The notes: a model not told the origin generated them from the letters alone. 32,101 bases of DNA from Syntrophaceae bacterium UBA1163 (GCA_002311635.1 DBZJ01000075.1:1-32101); one strand, 5' to 3'. Numbered from the stretch's first letter, positions 16,587 through 24,540 are shown. Made by a program: numbers and translations.

Positions 16587-17156
16587 ATGAAGAAAGTTCT
16601 TCTTGTTCTTTTATTTCTTTTTCCGCTTTCCACCTTCTACGCGCCACGTTCTTTTAGTCTTCCGGCAGAGGATGTCCAGGTGGTGTTGGATGCTCAGTAC
16701 TTTCAAGTTGCAAAGAAAATGATCCAGGAGGCCAAACATTCCATTCAGGTGATGATGTTTGAGATGGGATATTATGATGAATATCCAATGACTCTTTCCA
16801 ACCTTCTCATCAGGGAACTCATTAGTGCAAAAAAACGAGGAGTGAAGGTTCAGGTGATTTTAGAAGTAAAAGAAGGAGAGGATCGGACCACCGAACGGAA
16901 TCGTCATACGGGAAAGATCTTATCTGAAAGCAGGGTGGAGGTCATCTACGATTCTCCGTCCAAAACCACTCATGCTAAATTAATGGTAGTCGATGGAGAA
17001 CTGAGCCTTCTGGGGAGTACGAATTGGACTTACTATGCCCTGACGAGCAACAACGAGGCTTCCGTTCTCGTTCGATCAAAAGAGGTGGCTAAGGCATTCG
17101 TTGATTATTTCAATCGAGTGAAAGCCACCGGCAGTAAATCTCAAAACAAGGAATGA
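16587..17156 (+). CDS. Exported single-HKD phospholipase D-family nuclease-like protein
   Basis: A signal peptide (residues 1-24, MKKVLLVLLFLFPLS…) precedes one PLDc_2 domain. The catalytic H-x-K-x4-D motif is complete (H129, K131, D136 in HAKLMVVD) and is followed by the typical GSTNWT. Having only one HKD motif in 189 aa matches the Nuc/endonuclease subgroup, which works as a dimer with one motif from each chain. The likely role is a periplasmic phosphodiesterase or nuclease; the substrate cannot be told from sequence. It starts 5 bases after the Sua5 gene. Confidence 0.88.
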   Translation: MKKVLLVLLFLFPLSTFYAPRSFSLPAEDVQVVLDAQYFQVAKKMIQEAKHSIQVMMFEMGYYDEYPMTLSNLLIRELISAKKRGVKVQVILEVKEGEDRTTERNRHTGKILSESRVEVIYDSPSKTTHAKLMVVDGELSLLGSTNWTYYALTSNNEASVLVRSKEVAKAFVDYFNRVKATGSKSQNKE

Positions 17157-17255
17157 TGGAATGTTGGAATAATGGGTTAAACTTAAGACTTGTCTAAAAT
17201 GAGATTTACCCCAATATTCCAGTTTTCCATTATTCTAGTATTCCGATCTTTGGTT
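17157..17255. repeat. Imperfect inverted repeat of the TTCCA-type between the PLD-family gene and tatD
   Basis: The left arm carries ggaatgttggaataatggg (from about 17159) and the right arm the complementary pattern ccccaatattccag / ttccattattc (17209-17236). The arms are interrupted and imperfect. A TTG-initiated extension of the tatD frame runs through this repeat and is not believed to be coding. Confidence 0.5.
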
Positions 17256-18023
17256 ATGCTCATCGATTCGCATGCCCATTTGGAAATGGAGGAGTTCAAG
17301 AATGATCTGGAAGCGGTCATCCAGAGGGCGAAAGAATCCGGGGTTGAATATGTCTTCACGGTCGGAACGGAGGAGAAGGACTGGAAGAGGGCCGTTGAGA
17401 TTGCCGAGTCGTACCCCTCGATCTACGCGATCCTCGGCGTTCATCCTCACAACGCGAAAGAGATCGACGATCGGACCTATCCGATGTTGAGAAAACTCTG
17501 TCGAAATGGGAAGGTCAAGGCCTATGGGGAGATCGGCCTGGACTTTTTCAGGAACCTCTCACCACGCGATGTTCAGTTGAAGAGATTCAGGGAACAGATT
17601 GGGTTAGCGAAGGAGTTAGGGCTTCCCGTTGTGATTCACGATCGAGAGGCCCACCAGGAGACGCTGGAGATATTGAAATCGGAAGGGGCAAAGGACTGCG
17701 CAGGAATCATCCATTGTTTTTCAGGGGATTATGAAATGGCAAAAACCTGCTTGGATATGGGATTTTATATCTCGATTCCAGGAAGCATCACATTTAAGAA
17801 TGCAGAGAGCTTTAGGGAGGTGGTCAAGAGAATTCCGTTGGAGTCGCTTCTGATCGAGACCGATTCTCCCTTCTTGACGCCGGTCCCTTTTCGAGGAAAG
17901 CGGAATGAACCGAGTTACGTTCGATACACGGCACAAAGAGTGGCAGAGGTGAAGAACATTTCTTTTGAAAAAGTGGCTGAGGTGACAACACAGAATGCAA
18001 TGCGGGTTTATAGATTAGATTAA
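17256..18023 (+). CDS. tatD: TatD-family metal-dependent DNase/hydrolase
   Basis: The 255-residue TIM-barrel hydrolase has all the metal ligands of the family: H6 and H8 (DSHAHL), E92 (GEIGLDF), H128 (VVIHDR), H153 (IIHCFSG) and D203 (IETDSPFL), plus the PVPFRGKRNEP loop. TatD-type enzymes act as 3'-5' exodeoxyribonucleases or D-aminoacyl-tRNA deacylase-like hydrolases in the cytoplasm. I start at the ATG at 17256 (MLIDSHAHL), the family's usual opening, although no good ribosome site is visible. The upstream extension to 17190 translates an intergenic repeat. Confidence 0.94.
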   Translation: MLIDSHAHLEMEEFKNDLEAVIQRAKESGVEYVFTVGTEEKDWKRAVEIAESYPSIYAILGVHPHNAKEIDDRTYPMLRKLCRNGKVKAYGEIGLDFFRNLSPRDVQLKRFREQIGLAKELGLPVVIHDREAHQETLEILKSEGAKDCAGIIHCFSGDYEMAKTCLDMGFYISIPGSITFKNAESFREVVKRIPLESLLIETDSPFLTPVPFRGKRNEPSYVRYTAQRVAEVKNISFEKVAEVTTQNAMRVYRLD

Positions 18024-18079
18024 GACGGACACGGAGCACGGTCACGGGCACGTAGTTTTTTGTAGAGGAAGGAGAATTC

Positions 18080-18640
18080 ATGAGACCGGCAATCATTGTC
18101 GTGGATATGTTGAAGGATAACTTGAAGGAGAGCTCTCGGAACCCTTACTATCAAGAAGGAAAAGAGATTATACCGAATCTTCAAAAACTCTTACAGGAGA
18201 GCCGAAGAAGGGGGTTCCCCGTCGTCTTTGCCTGCGATAGTTTTCTGGAAGGGGATTTTATCTTTAAAGGCAGGATGAAGGTTCATTCCCTCCGCGGCAC
18301 AGAAGGTGCGGAGGTTGTGGATGAGCTGAGGCCGGAGGCTAGTGATATTATTTTGCCCAAGAGGCGATTTAGTGCCTTCTTCAAGACCGACCTGGACCAG
18401 ACGCTTCGCACCCTTGGGGTGGACACGATCGTCGTCACAGGCGTCACTGTCGAAGTCTGTGTCTTGGTGACGGCGATGGATGGCCTCAGTCACGATTTTT
18501 CGGTTGTTCTTTTAGAAGACTGCTCCGCCAGCCGGAGCAAGGAGTTTCAGCGGAGCTGTCTCAACCTCTACCGCGATTTTGCCCTTTTCCCTTTATTAAG
18601 GATTATGACCCTCGATACGTTTTTAAAAGAGGTACCGTGA
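18080..18640 (+). CDS. Isochorismatase-like cysteine hydrolase (nicotinamidase-related)
   Basis: The isochorismatase-fold catalytic triad is present: Asp9 (IIVVDML), Lys94 (ILPKRRFSAF) and Cys127 in the cis-peptide motif VTGVTVEVCV. D53 and H69 could contribute to the metal site of nicotinamidase-type members. The length (186 aa) is typical. Substrate prediction within this superfamily is unreliable; nicotinamide or another amide is possible. GAGGAAGGAG precedes the ATG. It lies in a run of same-strand housekeeping hydrolases (tatD, this gene, Nudix) with spacers of 56-86 bases. Confidence 0.88.
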   Translation: MRPAIIVVDMLKDNLKESSRNPYYQEGKEIIPNLQKLLQESRRRGFPVVFACDSFLEGDFIFKGRMKVHSLRGTEGAEVVDELRPEASDIILPKRRFSAFFKTDLDQTLRTLGVDTIVVTGVTVEVCVLVTAMDGLSHDFSVVLLEDCSASRSKEFQRSCLNLYRDFALFPLLRIMTLDTFLKEVP

Positions 18641-18685
18641 CAAAAAGGGCTCAAGGGTCCGAGTGGTAAAGGGTTATTAACACTT

Positions 18686-18716
18686 GAATCCTTGAACCCT
18701 GGAATCCTTGAACCCT
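18686..18716. repeat. Short tandem repeat, two copies of a 15-mer
   Basis: GAATCCTTGAACCCT occurs at 18686-18700 and 18702-18716. Complementary AAGGGTT-type pieces lie at about 18654 and 18669, so the spacer can fold. It fills the gap before the Nudix gene, whose ATG (18727) has no obvious ribosome site. Confidence 0.7.
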
Positions 18717-18726
18717 TAATACGAAA

Positions 18727-19314
18727 ATGAATTATTGCGAGAAAGATTTCATTGACCACATAAAAAACACCCTGTCTTCAAGACAGAGAAGGGTGATTGA
18801 GCATCCTCCGTTTTCCCATGCGGCGGTTCTTGTCCCCCTCTTTAAGAAGGGAGAGGATTGTCACCTTCTTTTCACCAAGAGATCGGATGAGGTCAAGTAT
18901 CACAAGGGCGAGATCTCTTTTCCCGGAGGGACCGTCGATGAAGAAGATTTGGAGTTGATCAACACCGCGCTCCGGGAGGCCCATGAGGAGATCGGGCTCA
19001 GGGAGAGCGATGTCCAGATCATCGGAATATTAGACGACATTGTGACCATTACCGAATTTATTGTTACACCCATTGTGGGCCTTTTCCCATATCCTTATCC
19101 ATTTAAGGTAAGCGAGAAAGAGATTTCGGAACTGATCGAAGTGCCTCTATCGTACTTACTCGACGGAAATTGTTTCAGTGAAAGGGAGATCTTCCGGGGT
19201 AGCCATGAGGAGATCGTCTATTCCTACCAATATGGAAAACATACGATCTGGGGTGCCACCGCCCGGATCCTGAAACAGTTTTTGGACTTAATCACATCCC
19301 CAGGAAGCGCCTAA
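18727..19314 (+). CDS. Nudix hydrolase, CoA-pyrophosphatase (NudL/YeaB) type
   Basis: The CoA-specific upstream motif is readable as LLFTKRSDEVKYHKGEISFP and runs straight into the Nudix box, with GGTVD (67-71) and TALREAHEEIGL (80-91). The catalytic glutamates are E84, E87 and E88. Family members cleave CoA and acyl-CoA to 3',5'-ADP and (acyl)phosphopantetheine, probably clearing damaged CoA. The length (195 aa) is standard. It ends 73 bases before the convergent cupin gene. Confidence 0.92.
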   Translation: MNYCEKDFIDHIKNTLSSRQRRVIEHPPFSHAAVLVPLFKKGEDCHLLFTKRSDEVKYHKGEISFPGGTVDEEDLELINTALREAHEEIGLRESDVQIIGILDDIVTITEFIVTPIVGLFPYPYPFKVSEKEISELIEVPLSYLLDGNCFSEREIFRGSHEEIVYSYQYGKHTIWGATARILKQFLDLITSPGSA

Positions 19315-19387
19315 ACCTCCTTTCCTATTCTATTCAATCCAATCAGGTCATTATTTCCAGTTTCGCAGATCGATCCGCTCTGGTTAT

Positions 19388-19738
19388 CTATAATTCAGGG
19401 GCTTTTGATGGGACAAGGCAGACCACGGTAAGTAATTCCTTACCGCGATTTCGTATCTGATGCTCTTCATCACTCGGTACAAAAATAGCATTGCCGGATT
19501 TCACCGGATTCCATTGACCATTGCCATAAATTTCACCTTCACCGGAATGGATAAACATCTCATGTTCCCAATCATGCGAATGCTTTGGCGTATTTCCTCC
19601 GACTGAAATCTCAAACACACGCATATAGAAATGACTCGCACCCTCTTTCTTGCCAACGACAACACGTGCCGCGACCCCTTTCGCTTCGTCACTTTCAAAA
19701 TGAGTGGGCTTAACTTCAGAATACTTTAGGATCTTCAT
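19388..19738 (-). CDS. Small cupin-domain protein
   Basis: A single-domain cupin of 116 aa. The first metal motif is H-S-H-D-W-E-H-E-M-F (ligands His, His, Glu, positions ~53-60), and the second motif is in PSDEEHQIRNRG (His). The start at 19738 overlaps the GNAT stop as ATGA, implying translational coupling. An in-frame ATG at 19750 behind GGGAGGGG is an alternative that adds four residues. It is the third gene of a leftward amidohydrolase-GNAT-cupin unit. Function unknown; such cupins are often metal-dependent isomerases or dioxygenases, or ligand-binding proteins. Confidence 0.88.
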   Translation of the reverse strand: MKILKYSEVKPTHFESDEAKGVAARVVVGKKEGASHFYMRVFEISVGGNTPKHSHDWEHEMFIHSGEGEIYGNGQWNPVKSGNAIFVPSDEEHQIRNRGKELLTVVCLVPSKAPEL

Positions 19739-20229
19739 CCTGTTTTCCATTCCCCTCCCGCAAGGACCACAGAGGTTTCGACCTGCCGCTCAGGGATGTG
19801 CCAGTACTTCCTGAGAAGCTGATTCTTCTCTTCTGTTGAAACCAGCCGGTAGCCATGCTTCTGATAGAATTTCACTGCCCAGATGGCATCAGCCCATGTT
19901 CCGATCAGAATCGGTTTTTCCGTGGTCGACTCGAGGAATCGCAACAGCTGTGAACCTATTCCTTGGTTTCTCATCCGAGATCTAACGTACGAATGGCGTA
20001 TGAGAGTCACATCCTCCCTGTCCTGTATGCCCATGACGCCGATCAAGGTGCTCCCTTCCTCAAATCCCCAGAACTGTACTCCTGCATTGATTTCCTGTCT
20101 CAGTTGTTCGCGTGACATATAGGGTTCGTGCCAACGATCAGCCGGAATGATCCCTCGATACGCCTCCGCCGCATCGTCGACGATCTCGTAGATCAGATCG
20201 AAATCCGCTTCTGTACACTTGCGTATCAT
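19735..20229 (-). CDS. GNAT-family N-acetyltransferase
   Basis: The acetyl-CoA binding signature R-N-Q-G-I-G-S-Q-L-L (motif A) follows the central strand VTLIRHSYVR. The later segment WAVKFYQKHGYRLV is motif B of the family. The length is 164 aa. The first residues, MIRKCTEADFDLIYEIV, are the usual GNAT opening. It transfers an acetyl group to an unknown amine. It is the middle gene of a minus-strand operon, 31 bases after the amidohydrolase, and its stop codon overlaps the cupin start. Confidence 0.92.
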   Translation of the reverse strand: MIRKCTEADFDLIYEIVDDAAEAYRGIIPADRWHEPYMSREQLRQEINAGVQFWGFEEGSTLIGVMGIQDREDVTLIRHSYVRSRMRNQGIGSQLLRFLESTTEKPILIGTWADAIWAVKFYQKHGYRLVSTEEKNQLLRKYWHIPERQVETSVVLAGGEWKTG

Positions 20230-20260
20230 GTCTCTTTGCTATTCAACCTTGAAAAGCCAG

Positions 20261-21070
20261 CTATCCTAATCCCAAAAGCTGGCGAGCATTTTCCCGAAGG
20301 ATCATCTGCTTTTCTTTTTCCTTCAGGGGAAGCTCTTTGAACCATTTGATCTGAGGGATGGGGTCACTGGTGCTGGGATAGTCCGTGGCAAAGAGGACTT
20401 TTTCGGCACCGTGTTGCCGGATAAATTTAACCACCTCTTCCGACCCTAAGCTTTGGATACTCGGTGCCCAACAGGTATCCACATAGATATCTTTTCCGAC
20501 GATCCATTTCCGGGCCTCCTCCAGCATGAAGAGGCCAGCGAAATGGGCGGCCACGATCTTAAGACCGGGAAAACGCTCTCTGACACTGGCAATATCCTGA
20601 GGCCCTGTCCCCGGAGGCAAGGATGGGTTTGCAGGGTCTTTTCCCACGTGGAAGTAAGCGATCATACCCGCTTTATCCATGGCCTCGTAGATGAGGAAAA
20701 GATTTTCATCCCTTGCTCGAATGGGCTGAAAGAGGGAATGGAATTTTATTCCCTTGATTCCCTTTTCGTGAATCCTTCTTACTTCCCCTACAGGGTCCTT
20801 CATGGTTGGCAGGATGGTCCCGAAGCTGAAAATGGTCCTGTTGTCCATGATCTCCAAAAGAAAGTTATTGGCCGGAATGACCACCTCAGGCCTTTCCGCC
20901 ACGCAGAAAGTTATGACCGCCTCGACATCGCATCTTTTCATATAGCTTCTTAAGTCTCCGAGAGTGAAGTCTCCCGAAAGGGCAGCTGCCTCTCCGATCC
21001 AGGCCCGGAAACTTTCAGTCACTTTGGAAGCAATTTTGTCCGGGAAAATGTGGGTGTGGGTGTCGATCAT
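20261..21070 (-). CDS. Amidohydrolase-2 family metal-dependent hydrolase
   Basis: A TIM-barrel hydrolase of the Amidohydro_2 (ACMSD/decarboxylase-like) family: H-T-H at residues 5-7 (MIDTHTHIF), IKFHSLFQ, AYFHVG, IVAAHFAG with a metal-site His, and the catalytic Asp in FATDYPST. The length (269 aa) fits. AGAAAGGAG lies 8 bases before the ATG, a strong site. It heads a three-gene leftward operon with the GNAT and cupin genes. The reaction may be hydrolysis or non-oxidative decarboxylation; the substrate is not predictable. Confidence 0.9.
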   Translation of the reverse strand: MIDTHTHIFPDKIASKVTESFRAWIGEAAALSGDFTLGDLRSYMKRCDVEAVITFCVAERPEVVIPANNFLLEIMDNRTIFSFGTILPTMKDPVGEVRRIHEKGIKGIKFHSLFQPIRARDENLFLIYEAMDKAGMIAYFHVGKDPANPSLPPGTGPQDIASVRERFPGLKIVAAHFAGLFMLEEARKWIVGKDIYVDTCWAPSIQSLGSEEVVKFIRQHGAEKVLFATDYPSTSDPIPQIKWFKELPLKEKEKQMILRENARQLLGLG

Positions 21071-21209
21071 TTATCTATCTCCTTTCTGTTTCTAAATAGG
21101 CACAGTATCCACGGGACAACCAAAAATTATTCTGAAGCCCGCAGACAAAGATAACTGTTATTTGTACGATCATCTTGAGCCTGTTGTCAAGCTTCTATCT
21201 TCGGGGATA

Positions 21210-22157
21210 TCAGACATGATTTCGTAATTGAAGCTCTAAGGGATGGGGATTTAAGTATACCTGTTGTTTAAGGTATGGCTGATCATACTTCCGGACATAG
21301 TGCTGAATCAGTGTTATGGGAACGATGAGGGGGATATATTCCTTCTTATAATGATCGATGACATCGAGTAATTCCTGTTTTTCATCGGAGGACAATTGTC
21401 CCTTGAAATAGCCCATCATGTGTTGCAGGACATTGACATTCTTCTTCGGTGAAGTCTTTAAGTAAAGGGATTCCATGAGAAGGCTCTGGTATTTTTGGTA
21501 GAGTTCTTTCAAAGGAGAATCTTTTGCTATTGCCACGAGTTTTCCCATCATTTGATAAAACTTTGGACTGTGTGAAAGGATCAACAATTTATGCCTTGTA
21601 TGGAAGTCCACGATGTTTCCCCGGCTTTCCCTTCTTTCGAGGAGCTCTCGCCACCTTCTTAAAGTAAAGACTCTCTCAACGAAATTCTCACGGAGTTCTG
21701 GATCATGGAGGCGTCCTTCATCCTCAACAGGAAGCAGCGGAAAAAGTTCCATAAATGTTCTGGCAAATATTCCCACTCCCTTTTTGACCGGCATCGTCTT
21801 TTCATTATAGACCTTGACCCGCTCCATGCCGCTGCTTGGAGAATCGCTTTTGAAAATAAAACCACAAAGATTCCTTCTCTCCAGTTCGGCGACGCGTTTC
21901 CGGGCCCACTGGATCATATGATCTGTCATATCCTTCTTGGTGCGAATCGTCACAAGTCGGGGAGAATCCGGATCGCCCTCCAGGTGCATTGCCTCCCTTG
22001 GGATAGTGAGGCCACATTCCACCTCGGGGCAAACAGGAACATATTCTACATATTGTCCAAGGGTTTCCGTAAGAAACCGATCCAGCTTATGACCGCCGTC
22101 GTAACGGACATTCTCGCCAAGCAAACAGGTGCTAATGCCCAATTTAATCTTTTCCAT
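21210..22157 (-). CDS. DUF523-DUF1722 fusion protein (TudS-like thiouracil desulfurase domain + YbgA-like domain)
   Basis: Residues ~4-150 are DUF523: GISTCLLGENVRYDGG, PVCPEVECGL and KSDSPSSGMERV. Residues ~195-310 are DUF1722 (YbgA): HKLLILSHSPKFYQMMGKLV… and the closing DQPYLKQQVYLNPHP. The DUF523 member TudS is a [4Fe-4S] enzyme removing sulfur from 2-thiouracil, with its cluster on three cysteines. Here C11, C43 and C48 are present, but the usual S-P-S-C-G cysteine is serine (S109). No ribosome site precedes the ATG: the upstream DNA is a MITE-like element ending 8 bases away. The role of the fused form is unknown. Confidence 0.9.
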   Translation of the reverse strand: MEKIKLGISTCLLGENVRYDGGHKLDRFLTETLGQYVEYVPVCPEVECGLTIPREAMHLEGDPDSPRLVTIRTKKDMTDHMIQWARKRVAELERRNLCGFIFKSDSPSSGMERVKVYNEKTMPVKKGVGIFARTFMELFPLLPVEDEGRLHDPELRENFVERVFTLRRWRELLERRESRGNIVDFHTRHKLLILSHSPKFYQMMGKLVAIAKDSPLKELYQKYQSLLMESLYLKTSPKKNVNVLQHMMGYFKGQLSSDEKQELLDVIDHYKKEYIPLIVPITLIQHYVRKYDQPYLKQQVYLNPHPLELQLRNHV

Positions 22158-22165
22158 CGTTGAAT

Positions 22166-22289
22166 TAATACAAACGCATTAAATACTTTGACACGGAGGC
22201 CCCCTCACCCCATCCCTCTCCCCAGCGGGGAGAGGGGAGGGTGAGGGGCAATTCAATGAAATGTAATAATATTTAATGCGTTTGTATTA
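22166..22289. mobile_element. MITE-like element: 20-bp perfect terminal inverted repeats around a C/G palindrome
   Basis: TAATACAAACGCATTAAATA (22166-22185) is the exact reverse complement of 22270-22289. The ends are separated by 84 bp, inside which 22200-22248 forms a second, nested palindrome (cccctcaccc…cccc and ggggag…gggtgagggg). It has no coding capacity. Both ends finish in TA, which would fit insertion at TA dinucleotides as with IS630/Tc1-type elements; no longer target duplication is visible. It lies immediately upstream of the DUF523-DUF1722 gene and could supply or disrupt its promoter. Confidence 0.75.
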
Positions 22290-22485
22290 GTATAATCGAT
22301 ACCGAGGCTAAACAAAATTATACCTATCCCTGTAAATAGTAAACCATTTGAGGCGAAGCCAATACCAGGATGTTACAGAACAAACTTTATGGTAGATCTG
22401 TTTTGATTAAGGACACACCTTCACACCGTTGTGCAGGGGCTATTGAACGCTTCTGCGAGTGAGCCCGCTCTAAAAACCGGGTCTC
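22290..22485. other. Non-coding spacer
   Basis: Nothing gene-like was found between the MITE-like element and the hypothetical gene. A weak CCCG/CGGG pairing near 22466-22483 lies just after the hypothetical gene's stop codon and might aid termination. Confidence 0.3.
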
Positions 22486-22935
22486 TTACAGTTTAGGAAA
22501 CAGGATCGAAAAAACCTCTCCGCTTTTCTTCCGGTCGAATTGAAAGGTAAGGTCGATGCGATCGTTTCTCAAGCCAAAGGACACCGGCTCCTTGCCTTTG
22601 GCGTCATCAATATGGGTGATGGCTCGGGCAATAGAGATGATTTGGTCGGCCACGTTTACCCCAGGCGGGGGGAGCTGATATTTTCCTCTCGATTCGACTG
22701 AGAATAGGACCTCTCCCTCCTTTGACCGCTCAATGGAAATCTTTTTGGCTTTCTCAGCAGCCCCGTAAAAGATCCCAAGCCCAAGAAACTTAAGGGCTAA
22801 TTCGTCCAGGTTGCCGCCGGGATCGCCTGAAATCCCTTTGGCAGCCTTCTCCAGTTCCTTTTTAGGGTCGGTCTCCAAATAACAATCACAAAACTCCTGT
22901 AGCCGCTGGTGGTAATTTCTGTCGTCTTTGATCAT
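22486..22935 (-). CDS. Hypothetical soluble protein (149 aa)
   Basis: I do not recognise the family. The protein has no signal peptide or membrane segment. The N-terminal 55 residues are helical and charged (…CDCYLETDPKKELEKAAKG…), and a central helix (LALKFLGLGIFYGAAEKAKK) is followed by beta strands (ISIERSKEGEVLFSVESRG and IDLTFQFDR). GGAGGGC lies 7 bases before the ATG. Coding is credible from the ribosome site, the amphipathic composition and the length, in a slot flanked by repeats. It is transcribed alone, leftward. Confidence 0.75.
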   Translation of the reverse strand: MIKDDRNYHQRLQEFCDCYLETDPKKELEKAAKGISGDPGGNLDELALKFLGLGIFYGAAEKAKKISIERSKEGEVLFSVESRGKYQLPPPGVNVADQIISIARAITHIDDAKGKEPVSFGLRNDRIDLTFQFDRKKSGEVFSILFPKL

Positions 22936-23057
22936 ATTTTGCCCTCCTTCCTAATATTTGAGTTAAAGTTAATTATCAACGGTATCGAATTCAAGGAGGA
23001 TTTTCTCATTCCCATCCCTGCCTTCAGCAACCAGGCATCGCTCCTCCCTCGGCTAGC

Positions 23058-23131
23058 GTCATTGCGAGGGAGTAAAACGACCGAAGCAATCTTACGCACT
23101 CTTCACCCGCCCTCCGGTTGCTCGCAGTGAC
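23058..23131. repeat. Interspersed palindromic element with GTCATTGCGAG ends
   Basis: GTCATTGCGAG (23058-23068) and CTCGCAGTGAC (23121-23131) are inverted 11-mers differing at one position. The interior contains gaccgaagcaatc. This matches the common intergenic 'cgtcattgcgag…gaagcaatc' element scattered through many bacterial genomes. It is non-coding. Confidence 0.7.
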
Positions 23132-23202
23132 CAAGAGGATTTCGACATAATCTCAATGGGGAGTCATTCCTTATTTTTCAATACATTCATTAAATTATGA
23201 TG

Positions 23203-23208
23203 TATAAT
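23203..23208 (+). promoter_or_regulatory. Possible -10 box for the second DUF3047 gene
   Basis: A perfect TATAAT lies 29 bases before the ATG at 23238. No convincing -35 hexamer stands at the right distance. Confidence 0.3.
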
Positions 23209-23237
23209 TGGTTTTAGAAGAAAGAGTTTTTCAGAAA

Positions 23238-23900
23238 ATGAAATACTCGTTGATTTCCCTTAGTCTCATTCTTGTTCTTGCCCAACTTCCCTTTGGCGAC
23301 TTCAACCCGAAGGAACCCGAGGAGGATAAGACACCGGTCAAGGGCTGGTGGATGGTCTCCTACTTTTCTGTGCCTCCAACTCAATATTCGAAGGCTGGAA
23401 AAGGGATCATCAAAGCCGAGAGCCTGGGTAGCCGATCCTCTCTTTTTAAGGAAGTAGGAGAAAAAGAGAAAGACTTCCGTGTCCTCTCCTGGAGATGGAA
23501 GATTTCCAATGTGGTTCATTCAGCCATTGAAACAAGAAAAGAGCGATTTGATGCGGCAGCTCGGGTGATAGTTGTCTTTGGAAAAGAAAAGGGTTTCAAG
23601 ATCATGGAAGGAATGGAACCCTCGGGACCTAAAATCGAATATATCTGGACGAGCCATCTACCCAAAGGTCGCATCTTTGATCATCCGGGAGAGAAATATT
23701 GCAAGGTTTTCGTGCTGGAGTCCGGAGAGGGAAAAGCAGGACAATGGGTCTATGAGGAAAGGAATGTTCGTAAAGATTACAAATCCGCTTTTGGTACAGA
23801 GTCAGATGGGGTCCTGGCCATCGGGATTCAGACGGATACAGATCACAGCAATGAAATGGTTACTGCCTATTATTCTGATCCCATCCTGAAAAGAAAATAA
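23238..23900 (+). CDS. DUF3047 family exported protein (second copy)
   Basis: A 220-residue paralogue of the 8.6-kb protein. Shared landmarks are VLSWRWKISN, KIEYIWTSH, VFVLESGEG, QWVYEERNVRKDYKSAFG and QTDTDHSNEMVTAYYSDP. I start at the ATG at 23238, giving MKYSLISLSLILVLAQ…, a signal peptide. The frame extends to a TTG at 23208, but that would put charged residues before the signal. The N-terminal beta region of the larger copy (GTLPPGW…) is shortened here. Function unknown, probably periplasmic. It is followed 74 bases later by a flavodoxin-family gene with its own ribosome site. Confidence 0.87.
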   Translation: MKYSLISLSLILVLAQLPFGDFNPKEPEEDKTPVKGWWMVSYFSVPPTQYSKAGKGIIKAESLGSRSSLFKEVGEKEKDFRVLSWRWKISNVVHSAIETRKERFDAAARVIVVFGKEKGFKIMEGMEPSGPKIEYIWTSHLPKGRIFDHPGEKYCKVFVLESGEGKAGQWVYEERNVRKDYKSAFGTESDGVLAIGIQTDTDHSNEMVTAYYSDPILKRK

Positions 23901-23974
23901 GAGATCGGTCTGCGTTTCTTATGCATCGTTGAGGATAAGTTTAAATAAAAAAATCCATTTGAAGGAGGAAGCCT

Positions 23975-24457
23975 ATGCAGATTTTGATACTTTATCACTC
24001 TAAAGGAGGGAACACACGAAAGGTGGCGGAGCGAATCGCAGAGGGGGTCGAAGCCGTTTCGGGTGCCAAAGCCCTATTAAAATCAACTCAAGAAGTGAAT
24101 AAGGATGATTTTGTTGATTCTGCTGGTGTCATCGCAGGCTCGCCGGTCTACTTCGGGGCCATGGCTTGGGATTTGAAGCGCGTCTTTGATGAATATGTGG
24201 TCGTCCGCAGGAAGATGGAAAATAAGGTGGGGGCCGCCTTTGCCACTTCGGGAGATCCATCCGGTGGGAAGGAGACCACCATGATGTCCATCGTTCAATG
24301 TTTACTCATCTATGGCATGATCGTAGTGGGAGACCCCATGGAGGCGACGGGTCATTACGGCGTGGCCTGTGTGGGTGCTCCGGATGAAAGAACAAGCGAA
24401 AATGCTCGGAAATTGGGAAGGCGTGTGGCGGAACTCTGCAAAAAATTGGGCTCCTAA
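23975..24457 (+). CDS. Flavodoxin-family protein (WrbA/NAD(P)H quinone oxidoreductase-like)
   Basis: A 160-residue flavodoxin fold. The FMN phosphate loop is HSKGGNTRKVA (residues 8-18), the isoalloxazine-binding loop is AGSPVYFGAMAWDLK (~54-68), and the third contact region is FATSGDPSGGKETT (~89-102). It resembles the short WrbA-like and multimeric flavodoxin reductases that pass two electrons from NAD(P)H or a donor protein to quinones or metal centres. GAAGGAGGAAG lies 5 bases before the ATG. It has no obvious functional link to its neighbours. Confidence 0.9.
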   Translation: MQILILYHSKGGNTRKVAERIAEGVEAVSGAKALLKSTQEVNKDDFVDSAGVIAGSPVYFGAMAWDLKRVFDEYVVVRRKMENKVGAAFATSGDPSGGKETTMMSIVQCLLIYGMIVVGDPMEATGHYGVACVGAPDERTSENARKLGRRVAELCKKLGS

Positions 24458-24523
24458 GGCCACCCACCCGATTTGCGCTTACATTCCCGAGGGCTGACAT
24501 GCAAAAGAGCGAGAATGTATGAA

Positions 24524-24540
24524 GTCGACTTTAAGTCGAC
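24524..24540. promoter_or_regulatory. 17-bp palindrome, possible operator or hairpin
   Basis: GTCGACTT-T-AAGTCGAC is perfectly symmetrical around its central base. It lies in the 141-bp gap between the convergent flavodoxin-family and HD-domain genes, where an operator is unlikely; it may be a transcript-end structure, though no T-run follows. Confidence 0.3.

Larger units (their letters stand above)
22936..23237. other. Intergenic region between divergent hypothetical and DUF3047 genes
   Basis: This 302-bp stretch holds no gene. Its main contents are the palindromic element at 23058-23131 and a perfect TATAAT at 23203-23208. Confidence 0.5.

Noticed and set aside
20453..20953. 166-codon plus-strand ORF opposite the amidohydrolase
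   Set aside because: Antisense shadow of a well-conserved hydrolase; no ribosome site or domain.
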